Program-made: the position numbers and the translations under genes
DNA from: an uncultured Solobacterium sp.
Lineage (GTDB): Bacteria; Bacillota_I; Bacilli_A; Erysipelotrichales; Erysipelotrichaceae
Assembly (NCBI GenBank): GCA_900546285.1
Contig: URCJ01000027.1
Location: forward strand, 1 to 28,755
Direction: 5' to 3'
Length of the DNA stretch: 28,755 bases
Notes under the pieces: generated by a model
What the model was told of the DNA's origin: nothing
The model's database searches: none
Seen by the model: only the letters and a program-made list of their open reading frames with translations
Shown here: positions 8,037 through 16,270 of the stretch, piece after piece
How positions within the stretch are numbered: the first letter of the stretch is position 1
How the letters are laid out: every line of letters starts with the position of its first letter

Positions 8037-10189
8037 TATTCTAAATATAAAGGGTCTATATCAACTTTAATTGACGCCCTACCTTTCTCTTTCAAATACT
8101 TATCTATGATATCCCAAACATCATTAATTAAGGGATTTAATTTATCATTACTAATAAGAATCCTAGTCCTATGCTTACCCTTAATTCTATTTAATTCAAG
8201 TGGTCGATAATGTTTATATGGCAACTTATCTACAAGATTCATCAGATATTCAACACTTGAGTCCAACATCTCTTTATTTTCAGAAGAAATAAAGATAGCT
8301 AATAAATGAGCATAAGGCGGATATAAGGTCTTATGCCTATAATTCATTTCAATACGATAAAAATAATCATAGTCTTGTTTAAGAACTGCCTTCAAGACAT
8401 AGTGTTCTATATTAAAAGCTTGAATTAAAACTAAACCCTTATTATCGGCTCTACCACTTCTACCACTTGCCTGCATCAATAAATCAAAAGTTAATTTGGC
8501 ACTATTGTAGTCTTGATGAGCCAATCCTGCATCAGCATTTAATATTCCAACTAAAGTGACATCAGGAAAATCCAAACCTTTGGCAATCATTTGAGTGCCA
8601 ATCAAGATATCAATCTCTTTATTACCAAAACGCTTAAGTATTTCTTCATGACTATCTTTTCTTGTGGTAGTATCCCTATCCATTCTATCTATTTTAGCAT
8701 TAGGGAATAGCTTCCTTAATTCTTCCTCAACCTTCAAAGTACCAAAACCGTAATAAATCAAATTATCACTATTACACTTAGGACAATATCTTACATTCTT
8801 ATAGATTCTGCCACAAGTATGACACTTAAGCGCATCGATATCCTTATGATAATTAAGGGGGCTATCACAATCCTTACACATCAAAGTAGTGCCACAATCA
8901 CCACACTTAACAATAGGCGCATAGCCCCTTCTATTTAAAAGAATGATTACTTGTTTGTGATTATTTAATGTTATTTCAATTTCTTCTTTCAATTCCTTAG
9001 AAATAATATAATTATGATTCTGTTTAATCTCTTGTGTTAAATCAACCAACTTTATCTCTGGCAAAGTATGATTAATTCTATTAGGAAGTTTTAATAAACC
9101 ATATTCACCCTTTAAAGCTCTCGTATAGTTATCTAAAGATGGCGTAGCACTGGCAAATATAGCCTTACAATCAAAGTCAAGACATCTTTTAATCACCACA
9201 TTTTTAGCGTAATAACAAGGTGTATTATCCTGTTTATAAGAAGTATCATGTTCTTCATCCACAATAATTAAGCCTAAGTCATTAAATGGCAAAAAGATGG
9301 AAGACCTTGTTCCAACCACTATACTAACCTTATTCTCTTTTACTTTCTTATATTGAGCATATCTTTCATTATCACTTAAAGCCGAATGATAAAAGATGAC
9401 ATCATTAAATCTTTCCTTAACCCTATTAATCATTTGAGGTGTCAAGGATATTTCAGGCACCATAATCAAAACCTGTTTACCCATAGATAGATAATGTCTT
9501 GCCAAATGTAAATAAACTTCCGTCTTACCAGAACCAGTAACCCCAAATAATTCAAAGATTCTTTTATTCGAATTAAGAAATTCATTATAAACATTTTCTT
9601 GATCACTAGTTAATTCCTTAAAGTTGTCATTGATAATAATCTCACTTTTAAGAGTTTCCTTTTCAACAAACGTTGTATAAATACATTCCTTTTCCCTTAA
9701 CTTATTAAAAATTGATATAGATAATTTACGAGCCTCACTAGCCTTCATACCATCACGAATCAAAGATAATACTTGATGTTGTTTAGGAGTTAATTCACAT
9801 TCTATATTAGTCTTATAAACCAATTCATCCTTTAAGGGTTCCTTAAAAGACTTAGTAGTTTGAAGTAACTTAGGTAACATTGAGTTTAAACAATTAATAA
9901 AAGGTGAAATTGTTGTTTTAGACAGCCACTTCGCTAATTCAAATTGTCTTTCGTCAATGATGGGAAATGAGTCTAATACTTCAAGAATTGGAGATAACTT
10001 AAAACCGTTTGTTTTTTCAAACTCTTCGATATCAGTTTCAGCACAAGCAACCACGATGCCATTAGTTTTTGCATAATTAAAAATAACTTTAACCCTCTTA
10101 AAGTTTTCAATATAATCATCCGATTTATAAGAAAAAGTTTTATTTACCGCCAAGGCATCATTGGTCACATAGACTGATACAACATACAT
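8036..10189 (-). CDS. priA: Primosomal replication restart helicase PriA
   Basis: 3'-5' DNA helicase that reloads the replisome at stalled forks. The 717 residues comprise an N-terminal 3' DNA-binding domain (about 1-100), a winged-helix linker, helicase core with Walker A GVTGSGKTEVYL and DEEH in IVDEEHDTSYKQD, and motifs GTRSS, ASATPS and QASGRSGRAD. A zinc-binding insert has eight cysteines in four CxxC pairs (CGDC, CKDC, CHTC, CPKC). It is somewhat short, with a compact N-terminus. The start at 10189 matches the expected first strand (VVSVYVTND), but there is no ribosome site. A TATAAT lies 6 bases upstream, so the message is probably leaderless. It heads a six-gene operon ending at rpe. 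Confidence 0.97.
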   Translation of the reverse strand: MYVVSVYVTNDALAVNKTFSYKSDDYIENFKRVKVIFNYAKTNGIVVACAETDIEEFEKTNGFKLSPILEVLDSFPIIDERQFELAKWLSKTTISPFINCLNSMLPKLLQTTKSFKEPLKDELVYKTNIECELTPKQHQVLSLIRDGMKASEARKLSISIFNKLREKECIYTTFVEKETLKSEIIINDNFKELTSDQENVYNEFLNSNKRIFELFGVTGSGKTEVYLHLARHYLSMGKQVLIMVPEISLTPQMINRVKERFNDVIFYHSALSDNERYAQYKKVKENKVSIVVGTRSSIFLPFNDLGLIIVDEEHDTSYKQDNTPCYYAKNVVIKRCLDFDCKAIFASATPSLDNYTRALKGEYGLLKLPNRINHTLPEIKLVDLTQEIKQNHNYIISKELKEEIEITLNNHKQVIILLNRRGYAPIVKCGDCGTTLMCKDCDSPLNYHKDIDALKCHTCGRIYKNVRYCPKCNSDNLIYYGFGTLKVEEELRKLFPNAKIDRMDRDTTTRKDSHEEILKRFGNKEIDILIGTQMIAKGLDFPDVTLVGILNADAGLAHQDYNSAKLTFDLLMQASGRSGRADNKGLVLIQAFNIEHYVLKAVLKQDYDYFYRIEMNYRHKTLYPPYAHLLAIFISSENKEMLDSSVEYLMNLVDKLPYKHYRPLELNRIKGKHRTRILISNDKLNPLINDVWDIIDKYLKEKGRASIKVDIDPLYLE

Positions 10190-10201
10190 ATCTCAATTAT
10201 A
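10190..10201 (-). promoter_or_regulatory. Probable leaderless promoter of the priA operon
   Basis: Minus-strand TATAAT (10201-10196), six bases TGAGAT, then the priA ATG. The expected transcription start falls on the ATG itself. The box begins one base after the U-tract of the preceding terminator. No convincing -35 at 17 bases; TTGTAA at 10222-10217 lies 15 bases upstream, inside the terminator hairpin. Confidence 0.5.
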
Positions 10202-10202
10202 T

Positions 10203-10229
10203 AAAAAAGATAGGTATTACAACCTATCT
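10203..10229 (-). terminator. Rho-independent terminator after the metallophosphoesterase gene
   Basis: Minus-strand stem AGATAGGT (10229-10222), loop TGTAAT, ACCTATCT (10215-10208), then a run of T to 10203. The gene's stop codon TAG (10226-10224) is part of the stem. Confidence 0.9.
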
Positions 10230-11417
10230 AAATTTAACATGAATGATACAAACTTCAGCAATCGTACCAACTCGCATATTAGGACCAAATAAACCTAAAC
10301 CTGATGTGGTGATCGCATGGAAGGCATTCTTAACCCATAGACCATAAGCATTTTCCCAGATGATATCAGTCGCAATCTTAGTTGGCCACAATTGTCCATC
10401 ATGAGTGTGCCCTGCCATCATTAAATCAACACCAGCCTTCTCTAATTCATCATATTCTCTTGGTTCATGATCTAAGACAAATAAAGGCTTAGTAGTATCC
10501 ACTTCCTTAAAGATATCACCGCTTTCTTTTCTTGTGATATTGCCAAGATTTGGTCTTTCTTGGTCAGCCCTACCATATAAGTTAATAGAATCATTGATGA
10601 TTACATTTTCATCATATAAAAGAACCATGCCTGATTTCTTAATAAAATCTAACATTTCCTTAGAAGCTAATTTGTTTTCAAGTGTCTCATCATTAAAAGT
10701 AAACCCGCAAAGAATTGGTTCCTCAACATCATGATTACCAAGCACTGCATACATACCATATTTAGATTTTATTTGATTAAACAAATCAATCAGCTTATCT
10801 GGATGTTTAATAGCACTATATTGATTATCAAAGATATCACCAACAACACAAACAATATCAACATCATTCTTATTGATAATATCTACAGCCTGTTTAAGAT
10901 GATATTCACCAATATTGTAGCCAAATTGAGGATCGCCAAACATCGCAATAGTCATCTCTTTAAAATTACCACCATCCTTATTAATAGTAATCTCATACTC
11001 AGTAGTTCTAACAATCTTAGCATTGATGATGCCATAGATTGAAGTAACCCCTGTTAAAACAATGATTAATAAGGTACAGATTGTACGAGCATAAAAATCA
11101 TTATACTTATCCTTAAAAACCTTAGAATAAATCCATCTTAATAAATCAATTAGAGCAACATAAAGGATTAAATATAAACTAATACCTAGCCAATAGGCAC
11201 CTATTTTAAATAAGGGTCTTCTTAAGAAATTATCTTCAGGTAAGATAAAAGCTAGACCAATAAAGATAGTTAAAAGAAACATTGACCACGAGAAATGTTT
11301 AAGCCAAAAGTCCAATCTTTTATTTTTAATATTTAAGGCACTTATAAACTTATACCATCTTCTACATACCCAATAAATTATCGCTACATAAAACGGCGAA
11401 AGAATTAAAGCTAACAT
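10224..11417 (-). CDS. Membrane-anchored metallophosphoesterase (YkuE/YaeI-like)
   Basis: Calcineurin-like phosphoesterase on a membrane anchor. The 397 residues have about four N-terminal hydrophobic helices (about 3-18, 44-60, 72-92, 113-131), then a catalytic domain. Metal-site motifs: GDPQFG (161-166), GD at 193-194 in VVGDIFDN, GNHD (227-230), LDHEP and GHTHDGQ (336-342). The first motif is D-x-Q rather than the common D-x-H, a variant also known in some related phosphoesterases. The substrate cannot be told from sequence; YaeI/YkuE relatives act on lipids or are uncharacterised. The start overlaps the upstream DUF975 gene by 7 bases, so the two are probably made together. Confidence 0.85.
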   Translation of the reverse strand: MLALILSPFYVAIIYWVCRRWYKFISALNIKNKRLDFWLKHFSWSMFLLTIFIGLAFILPEDNFLRRPLFKIGAYWLGISLYLILYVALIDLLRWIYSKVFKDKYNDFYARTICTLLIIVLTGVTSIYGIINAKIVRTTEYEITINKDGGNFKEMTIAMFGDPQFGYNIGEYHLKQAVDIINKNDVDIVCVVGDIFDNQYSAIKHPDKLIDLFNQIKSKYGMYAVLGNHDVEEPILCGFTFNDETLENKLASKEMLDFIKKSGMVLLYDENVIINDSINLYGRADQERPNLGNITRKESGDIFKEVDTTKPLFVLDHEPREYDELEKAGVDLMMAGHTHDGQLWPTKIATDIIWENAYGLWVKNAFHAITTSGLGLFGPNMRVGTIAEVCIIHVKFR

Positions 11418-13189
11418 ATTTCCTCATTTCTATTTACTTCAACATCACTTGTAATACCCTCACCTGTATTAGGCACAAAGTGAGAATAGATATTATCACC
11501 TATAAAACAAAGTACTAAAATAACACAAATTATTTTCAACAATTTAGGCTTAGCCTTCTTTAACAAGTTATCAATCATTGGAGCCAAGAAATAGACAGCT
11601 GCACAACCACCAAGTCCAAACACCAATAAGCCCTCAGCGCAAATTCTACCATTTAGGTTTAAGAAATAACCTGTATAATCCCACCAACGCATACCATTAT
11701 GAGTTAGTTCTAAGAAAACAGAAGTATAGTATTCGACAAAACCACAAAACACAACAGCACTACAGAATTCATAAACCATATTCTTTCTAAAACGATATAA
11801 GATAACAAGAATCAAGACAACACCAGATCCATATACTGGAAGCCATGGTCCATGTAAAACCCCTCTATTAACGAAAGTTCCATCATTTAATAGATGTAAA
11901 GATACTTCCCAAAGCCAACCCACAAAAGAAAGCGCAAAGAATATTACAAGTAGTGTTGAAACGCTATATTGTCTATTAGCTAAGACAATAGTATCTTTTC
12001 TTGATTTTTCTGTAATATCTTGAGGAGATAAACGATCTGGATAATCCTCATTATTAAAGATATCTTTATAAACTTCATAGTGAGCTTCCTCTAATAAGGC
12101 ATCATTGTATTGTTTAGACTTCTCATTATAATCAAGGACTACTCCAAAATTCTTCGCAAAGAAACCTTCAACCTTACCATATTCAGGATAAGCTACATCG
12201 ATAGTCTTATCCTTATATAAGTCACCATAGACCTTTAATAATTCATCCTTAGATGCAAATTCAAATAAATACTTATCATTTAAATGCTCATAACCTTCAA
12301 GTTTTTTGTCAATTGCCAAAGCCCTTACATAAGCATAATATTCTACATTAAAACTCTCTATGTATGGGTTGGAAAAGAAAATACCAGATAAACCTAAGGT
12401 AACGATATCTAGTAAAAACCAACCCGCAAAAGTTAATTGACACTTGGCGTATTCCCACTTATGACCATTCATCATATCTCTTGATAATTTAATCGCATCC
12501 TTTGACTTGATTGATGGATTTTCAGCCACAATATAAGGAAGCATCGCATAGGAACAAGACTTAATAATGCCTCCAATGATTGTAAACCACCATAAATATA
12601 AGAAGATTTCAACTTTTAAGGCACACCAAATAGAATTCAAGACCTTACGACATCTAAAGATAAATAAGAAACGTGGAGCCTTTACTTCATCATATTTATA
12701 GCCTTCCAAGAAGATTCTTCTATAAATTATTTGATATGCATTGCGCACAAACACTAAGACAGTTGATAAGAATAATGCCGCAAATACTACCGCTATCTTA
12801 GCCCATACACCACCACCATGACTAAAGCCACTGATAGCTCTATAGATGACAATCAAGAAAGATCCAGTAGATATCGAAGAAGCAATAGTGGCAAACACTC
12901 CTTTAGTATGTCCTATTTCTAGATTACCAACATGAACATCTACTAATTCTGTATTATCAACAACCTCTTGGCTCTTGTCTACATCACCCATCAACAAATC
13001 ATATAAAACATTTGTTTCATTATCATTACGGATGACATTGTTTGAAGTTTTTTCATTCTTAACAATAGCTGTAGACTTCGCAAAATTAGCGCCAATAAAA
13101 GATGCAAATAAACAAGCTGCTACAAAAATAACATAATGTTTCTTTAATTTAGCCTTCGCTTGTTTCTTAGCAAGTTTTCGATCAAACAT
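11411..13189 (-). CDS. Multi-pass membrane protein: DUF975 domain joined to a PF06541-type domain
   Basis: Integral membrane protein of unknown function, 592 residues. Residues 1-300 fit the DUF975 pattern: a basic N-terminus (FDRKLAKKQAKAKLKKHY), a helix at about 19-36, further helices at about 100-118, 129-148, 193-212 and 252-272, and the RDMMNGHKWEY segment. A soluble charged linker spans about 300-405. Residues 410-570 fit the putative ABC-transporter type IV family (PF06541): FVGWLWEVSLHLL, FVNRGVLHGPWLPVYG, a segment with FLELTHNGMRWWDY, LNLNGRICAEG, and a last helix at about 550-565. No ATPase partner is adjacent. It has its own promoter and a GGGAG ribosome site, and the metallophosphoesterase gene follows with an overlap. 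Family names are from memory of sequence patterns. Confidence 0.75.
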   Translation of the reverse strand: MFDRKLAKKQAKAKLKKHYVIFVAACLFASFIGANFAKSTAIVKNEKTSNNVIRNDNETNVLYDLLMGDVDKSQEVVDNTELVDVHVGNLEIGHTKGVFATIASSISTGSFLIVIYRAISGFSHGGGVWAKIAVVFAALFLSTVLVFVRNAYQIIYRRIFLEGYKYDEVKAPRFLFIFRCRKVLNSIWCALKVEIFLYLWWFTIIGGIIKSCSYAMLPYIVAENPSIKSKDAIKLSRDMMNGHKWEYAKCQLTFAGWFLLDIVTLGLSGIFFSNPYIESFNVEYYAYVRALAIDKKLEGYEHLNDKYLFEFASKDELLKVYGDLYKDKTIDVAYPEYGKVEGFFAKNFGVVLDYNEKSKQYNDALLEEAHYEVYKDIFNNEDYPDRLSPQDITEKSRKDTIVLANRQYSVSTLLVIFFALSFVGWLWEVSLHLLNDGTFVNRGVLHGPWLPVYGSGVVLILVILYRFRKNMVYEFCSAVVFCGFVEYYTSVFLELTHNGMRWWDYTGYFLNLNGRICAEGLLVFGLGGCAAVYFLAPMIDNLLKKAKPKLLKIICVILVLCFIGDNIYSHFVPNTGEGITSDVEVNRNEEIC

Positions 13190-13213
13190 ATAATAATCTC
13201 CCTAATTAACGCA

Positions 13214-13243
13214 ATTATATTAAAAATCGGCTAGCTATTACAA
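13214..13243 (-). promoter_or_regulatory. Promoter of the DUF975-phosphoesterase operon
   Basis: Minus-strand TATAAT (13219-13214) with TTGTAA (13243-13238) 18 bases upstream. The candidate -35 is the loop of the sufB terminator hairpin, so terminator and promoter overlap. A GGGAG ribosome site precedes the ATG at 13189. Confidence 0.5.
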
Positions 13244-13252
13244 CTAACCGAT
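13221..13252 (-). terminator. Rho-independent terminator of the suf operon
   Basis: Minus-strand stem ATCGGTTAG (13252-13244) and CTAGCCGAT (13234-13226), nine pairs with one T-G wobble, loop TTGTAATAG, then TTTTAA. The sufB stop codon TAG (13246-13244) closes the stem. The U-tract is short. Confidence 0.82.
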
Positions 13253-14647
13253 AGAACCTTTCATATTGATCTTTAACAACTGATTCAACTCAACTGCATA
13301 TTCCATAGGTAATTCCTTAGTAAACGGTTCAATAAAACCTAGAATAATCATTTGAGTAGCATCTTCTAAAGATAGGCCACGAGACATTAGATAGAAAAGT
13401 TGTTCCTCACTAATCTTAGATACAGTAGCCTCATGTTCAATGGTGCTTGAATTATTCTTCACAATATTGGTAGGAATGGTATCAGACGAAGACATATCAT
13501 CCAAAATTAAGGTATCACATTCTACCTTAGCCTTAGAATTAGTGGCCTTTTCACCAATCAAAACCTTACCACGATAATTAACCTTACCACCTACTCTACA
13601 TAAAGACTTAGAAATAATAGTACTAGAAGTATCAGGGGCTAGATGAATCATCTTAGCGCCAGCATCCTGGAATTGTTTATGAGAAGCAACCGCAATAGAG
13701 ATACAAATACCCTTGGCACCTCTTCCCTTTAAGACACAACATGGATACTTCATATTTAAATGAGATCCAATATTACCATCAATCCATTCCATAATACCGT
13801 TTTCTTCTACTAAAGTTCTCTTAGTAACTAGATTCAAGATATTATCAGACCAGTTTTGTACAGTAGAATAACGACACTTCGCGTCCTTTTTAACAATAAT
13901 TTCAACTGTAGCTGCATGTAAAGAATCTTTAGAATACTTAGGAGCAGTACAACCTTCTACATAATGTAGGTCACTGCCCTCATCACAAATAATAAGGGTT
14001 CTTTCAAATTGACCCATCAATTCAGAATTAATTCTAAAATAAGATTGTAATGGTTTATCCAATTTAACGCCCTTTGGTACATAGATAAATGAACCGCCTG
14101 ACCATACAGCCGCATTTAGTGCCGCAAACTTATTATCGGTATAAGATACAACAGTACCAAAATATTCTTTTACTAAATCAGGATATAGTCTTAAGGCAGT
14201 ATCGGTATCATAGAAAATAACACCCTTTTCTTCTACTTCCTTAAGCATATTATGATAAACAACCTCAGATTCATATTGAGTTGAAACACCAGCCAAGAAC
14301 TTCTGTTCAGCCTCAGGAATCTTTAATTTCTCGAAAGTATTCTTAATAGTCTCAGGAACCTTATTCCAATCCTTTTCTACCTTATCAGATGGCTTGATAT
14401 AGTAAGTGAAATCATTAAAGTCGATGTCACTTAAATCAGGTCCAAACTTAGGAAGAGGCATCTCAACAAACTTATGGTATGCCTTTAGACGATACTCTAA
14501 CATCCAATCTGGTTCACCCTTAGTCTTGGAAATAGCCCTAATAACATCTTCATTTAAGCCCTTTGTTGTCTTAAAAACAGAGACATCCTCGTCCTTAAAA
14601 TCATAGGCATATTCTTCTTGATTCTTAATAATATCTTGATTACTCAT
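13244..14647 (-). CDS. sufB: Fe-S cluster assembly scaffold SufB
   Basis: Core scaffold of the SUF complex (SufBCD) on which Fe-S clusters are built in the cytoplasm. The 467 residues match full-length SufB: the N-terminal region KTKGEPDWMLEYRLKAYHKF, then WSGGSFIYVPKGVKL, LIICDEGSDLHYVEGC, CRYSTVQNWSDNILNLVTKR, and the C-terminal part ATVSKISEEQLFYLMSRGL. SufB has both the long beta-helix and the C-terminal helical segment that contacts SufC. It is the last gene of sufC-D-S-U-B, the usual Bacillota order, and overlaps sufU by 8 bases. Confidence 0.98.
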   Translation of the reverse strand: MSNQDIIKNQEEYAYDFKDEDVSVFKTTKGLNEDVIRAISKTKGEPDWMLEYRLKAYHKFVEMPLPKFGPDLSDIDFNDFTYYIKPSDKVEKDWNKVPETIKNTFEKLKIPEAEQKFLAGVSTQYESEVVYHNMLKEVEEKGVIFYDTDTALRLYPDLVKEYFGTVVSYTDNKFAALNAAVWSGGSFIYVPKGVKLDKPLQSYFRINSELMGQFERTLIICDEGSDLHYVEGCTAPKYSKDSLHAATVEIIVKKDAKCRYSTVQNWSDNILNLVTKRTLVEENGIMEWIDGNIGSHLNMKYPCCVLKGRGAKGICISIAVASHKQFQDAGAKMIHLAPDTSSTIISKSLCRVGGKVNYRGKVLIGEKATNSKAKVECDTLILDDMSSSDTIPTNIVKNNSSTIEHEATVSKISEEQLFYLMSRGLSLEDATQMIILGFIEPFTKELPMEYAVELNQLLKINMKGSIG

Positions 14648-15065
14648 AATTATCTATCAACTCTTCCATCGCTTTAATGCCAATAGTACCACACTTAATA
14701 CGATTGGCTTGTTTATATAGGGTATCAAAGGCATTAGCCTCTTCTAGTACATTTTCATCATAAGATTCTTCATTTAGCATCTTCTTATATTCATTAATAA
14801 TTGACTTAGCTTCTTCTTTACTCTTTCCCTTAATCAAATCAGACATAATAGAAGTTGACGCAAAACAAATCGTACAACCAACACCATCAAAACGCACATC
14901 CTTAATAATGTCATCTTGAATCAACATTTGAACCTTAATATCATCGATACATGAATCAGACGCATTATGTATCATATGATATCTTTCATCATCTACAAGA
15001 CCCTTATTATGAGGATTTTGATAGTGATCTAATAATATTTCTCTTTTAAATTGTTCATCCATCAT
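14640..15065 (-). CDS. sufU: SufU-type sulfur-transfer protein
   Basis: Zinc-dependent sulfur acceptor that takes persulfide from SufS and passes it to the SufBCD scaffold. With the start at 15065 it has 141 residues. The zinc ligands of SufU are all present: Cys and Asp in DSCIDDI (the family usually has CGD; here CID), Cys in GVGCTICFAS and Cys in RIKCGTIG. LLDHYQNPHNKG near the start is also typical. The open frame extends to 15098 inside sufS, but GGGAG lies 7 bases before the ATG at 15065, which overlaps the sufS stop as ATGA. A second ATG at 15062 is possible. Confidence 0.95.
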   Translation of the reverse strand: MMDEQFKREILLDHYQNPHNKGLVDDERYHMIHNASDSCIDDIKVQMLIQDDIIKDVRFDGVGCTICFASTSIMSDLIKGKSKEEAKSIINEYKKMLNEESYDENVLEEANAFDTLYKQANRIKCGTIGIKAMEELIDNYE

Positions 15066-16270
15066 AACAATGCTCCCACACACTTTTCTAGTGTACATTC
15101 TTTAATCAATTCAACAAATCTATCAATCTCATCAGTTGTGTTATAAAGATACATACTAGCACGGATACTTTGATCAGTTCCTGTGATATTATGTAAAATC
15201 TTAGCACAATGATTACCAGTTCTTACACAAATGCCATATTTATTTAAATAAGAACCCACATCTTGGGCAAAGATACCTTTGACATTAAATGAGGCAATCG
15301 CCACTTCAGCCTTGGGATTATAAACTACTACATTATCCAATTTACATAGCTTATCCATCATATATTTAATTAAGTAGTTATCATATTCTTGGATCCTTAC
15401 CATACCAATACTTGTAAGATAATCAATAGCACTACCAAGGCCTAAGACACCTTCAATATTAGGGGTACCAGCTTCAAATACTTCAGGCACTTCTTTTAAA
15501 ATGACATTGCCATCTTTATCAAATCTAGCATTGGCGCCTCCTCCTAAAAACATAGGATTCATTTGTTTAAGTAAGTCATACTTACCATATAATATGCCAA
15601 CACCACTTGGACCTAACATCTTATGGGCTGAGAATGATAAGAAATCACAATCAATATCTTCCACATCAACCTTAATATGAGGTACCGCTTGAGCACCATC
15701 AACTAGAACCAAAGCATTATTTTCATGGGCTATCTCACAAATTTCCTTAATCGGATTAATATAACCTAAAACATTTGAAACATAGGTAATACACACCGCT
15801 TTAACACTAGAATCGAAACATTCTTTATATTTATCGATATTAAATGTTCCATCTTCATTTAAAGGAATATACTTAACATTTAATTCCTTTTCCTTAGCAA
15901 CTCTAAAGATAGGAAGAATATTAGAAGCGTGCTCTAAATAAGTAGTAAGAATCGTATCACCCTTATTAAACATATGTGATAAGCCCTCTATTGCCATATT
16001 AAGAGAAGCAGTAGAACCACTTGTAAAGACTATTTCTTCTTTTTTATTTGCGTTTAAAAACTTAGCCACCTTATCTCTAACACTATCATATTTCTTCGAT
16101 ACATTAAAAGAAATATCATAGTCACCACGATGAATATTACTTGTAGATGTAGTATAAAATTCATTAACGGCATCAATAACACACTTTGGTTTTAAGGTAG
16201 TAGCCCCTGAATCAAAATAAATAATTTCAGGATTATTTTTTATAACAGGAAAATCATCTCTTACATGCAT
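15062..16270 (-). CDS. sufS: Cysteine desulfurase SufS
   Basis: PLP enzyme that takes sulfur from L-cysteine (giving alanine) and holds it as a persulfide for SufU. The 402 residues are of normal length for group II desulfurases. Motifs: FDSGATTLKP at the N-terminus, NIHRGDYDIS, FTSGSTASLNMA, LEHASNILP, VDGAQAVPH, the PLP lysine in FSAHKMLGPSGVG, and the catalytic cysteine in RTGNHCAK. It overlaps sufD by 10 bases at the start and sufU by 4 bases at the end. Sulfur goes to SufU rather than SufE, as expected for the gene order. Confidence 0.98.
   Translation of the reverse strand: MHVRDDFPVIKNNPEIIYFDSGATTLKPKCVIDAVNEFYTTSTSNIHRGDYDISFNVSKKYDSVRDKVAKFLNANKKEEIVFTSGSTASLNMAIEGLSHMFNKGDTILTTYLEHASNILPIFRVAKEKELNVKYIPLNEDGTFNIDKYKECFDSSVKAVCITYVSNVLGYINPIKEICEIAHENNALVLVDGAQAVPHIKVDVEDIDCDFLSFSAHKMLGPSGVGILYGKYDLLKQMNPMFLGGGANARFDKDGNVILKEVPEVFEAGTPNIEGVLGLGSAIDYLTSIGMVRIQEYDNYLIKYMMDKLCKLDNVVVYNPKAEVAIASFNVKGIFAQDVGSYLNKYGICVRTGNHCAKILHNITGTDQSIRASMYLYNTTDEIDRFVELIKECTLEKCVGALL

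Noticed and set aside
10731..11042. 103-residue open frame on the plus strand, rich in Ile and Asn
   Set aside because: Antisense to the metallophosphoesterase gene; composition reflects the AT-rich complement, with no start signal.
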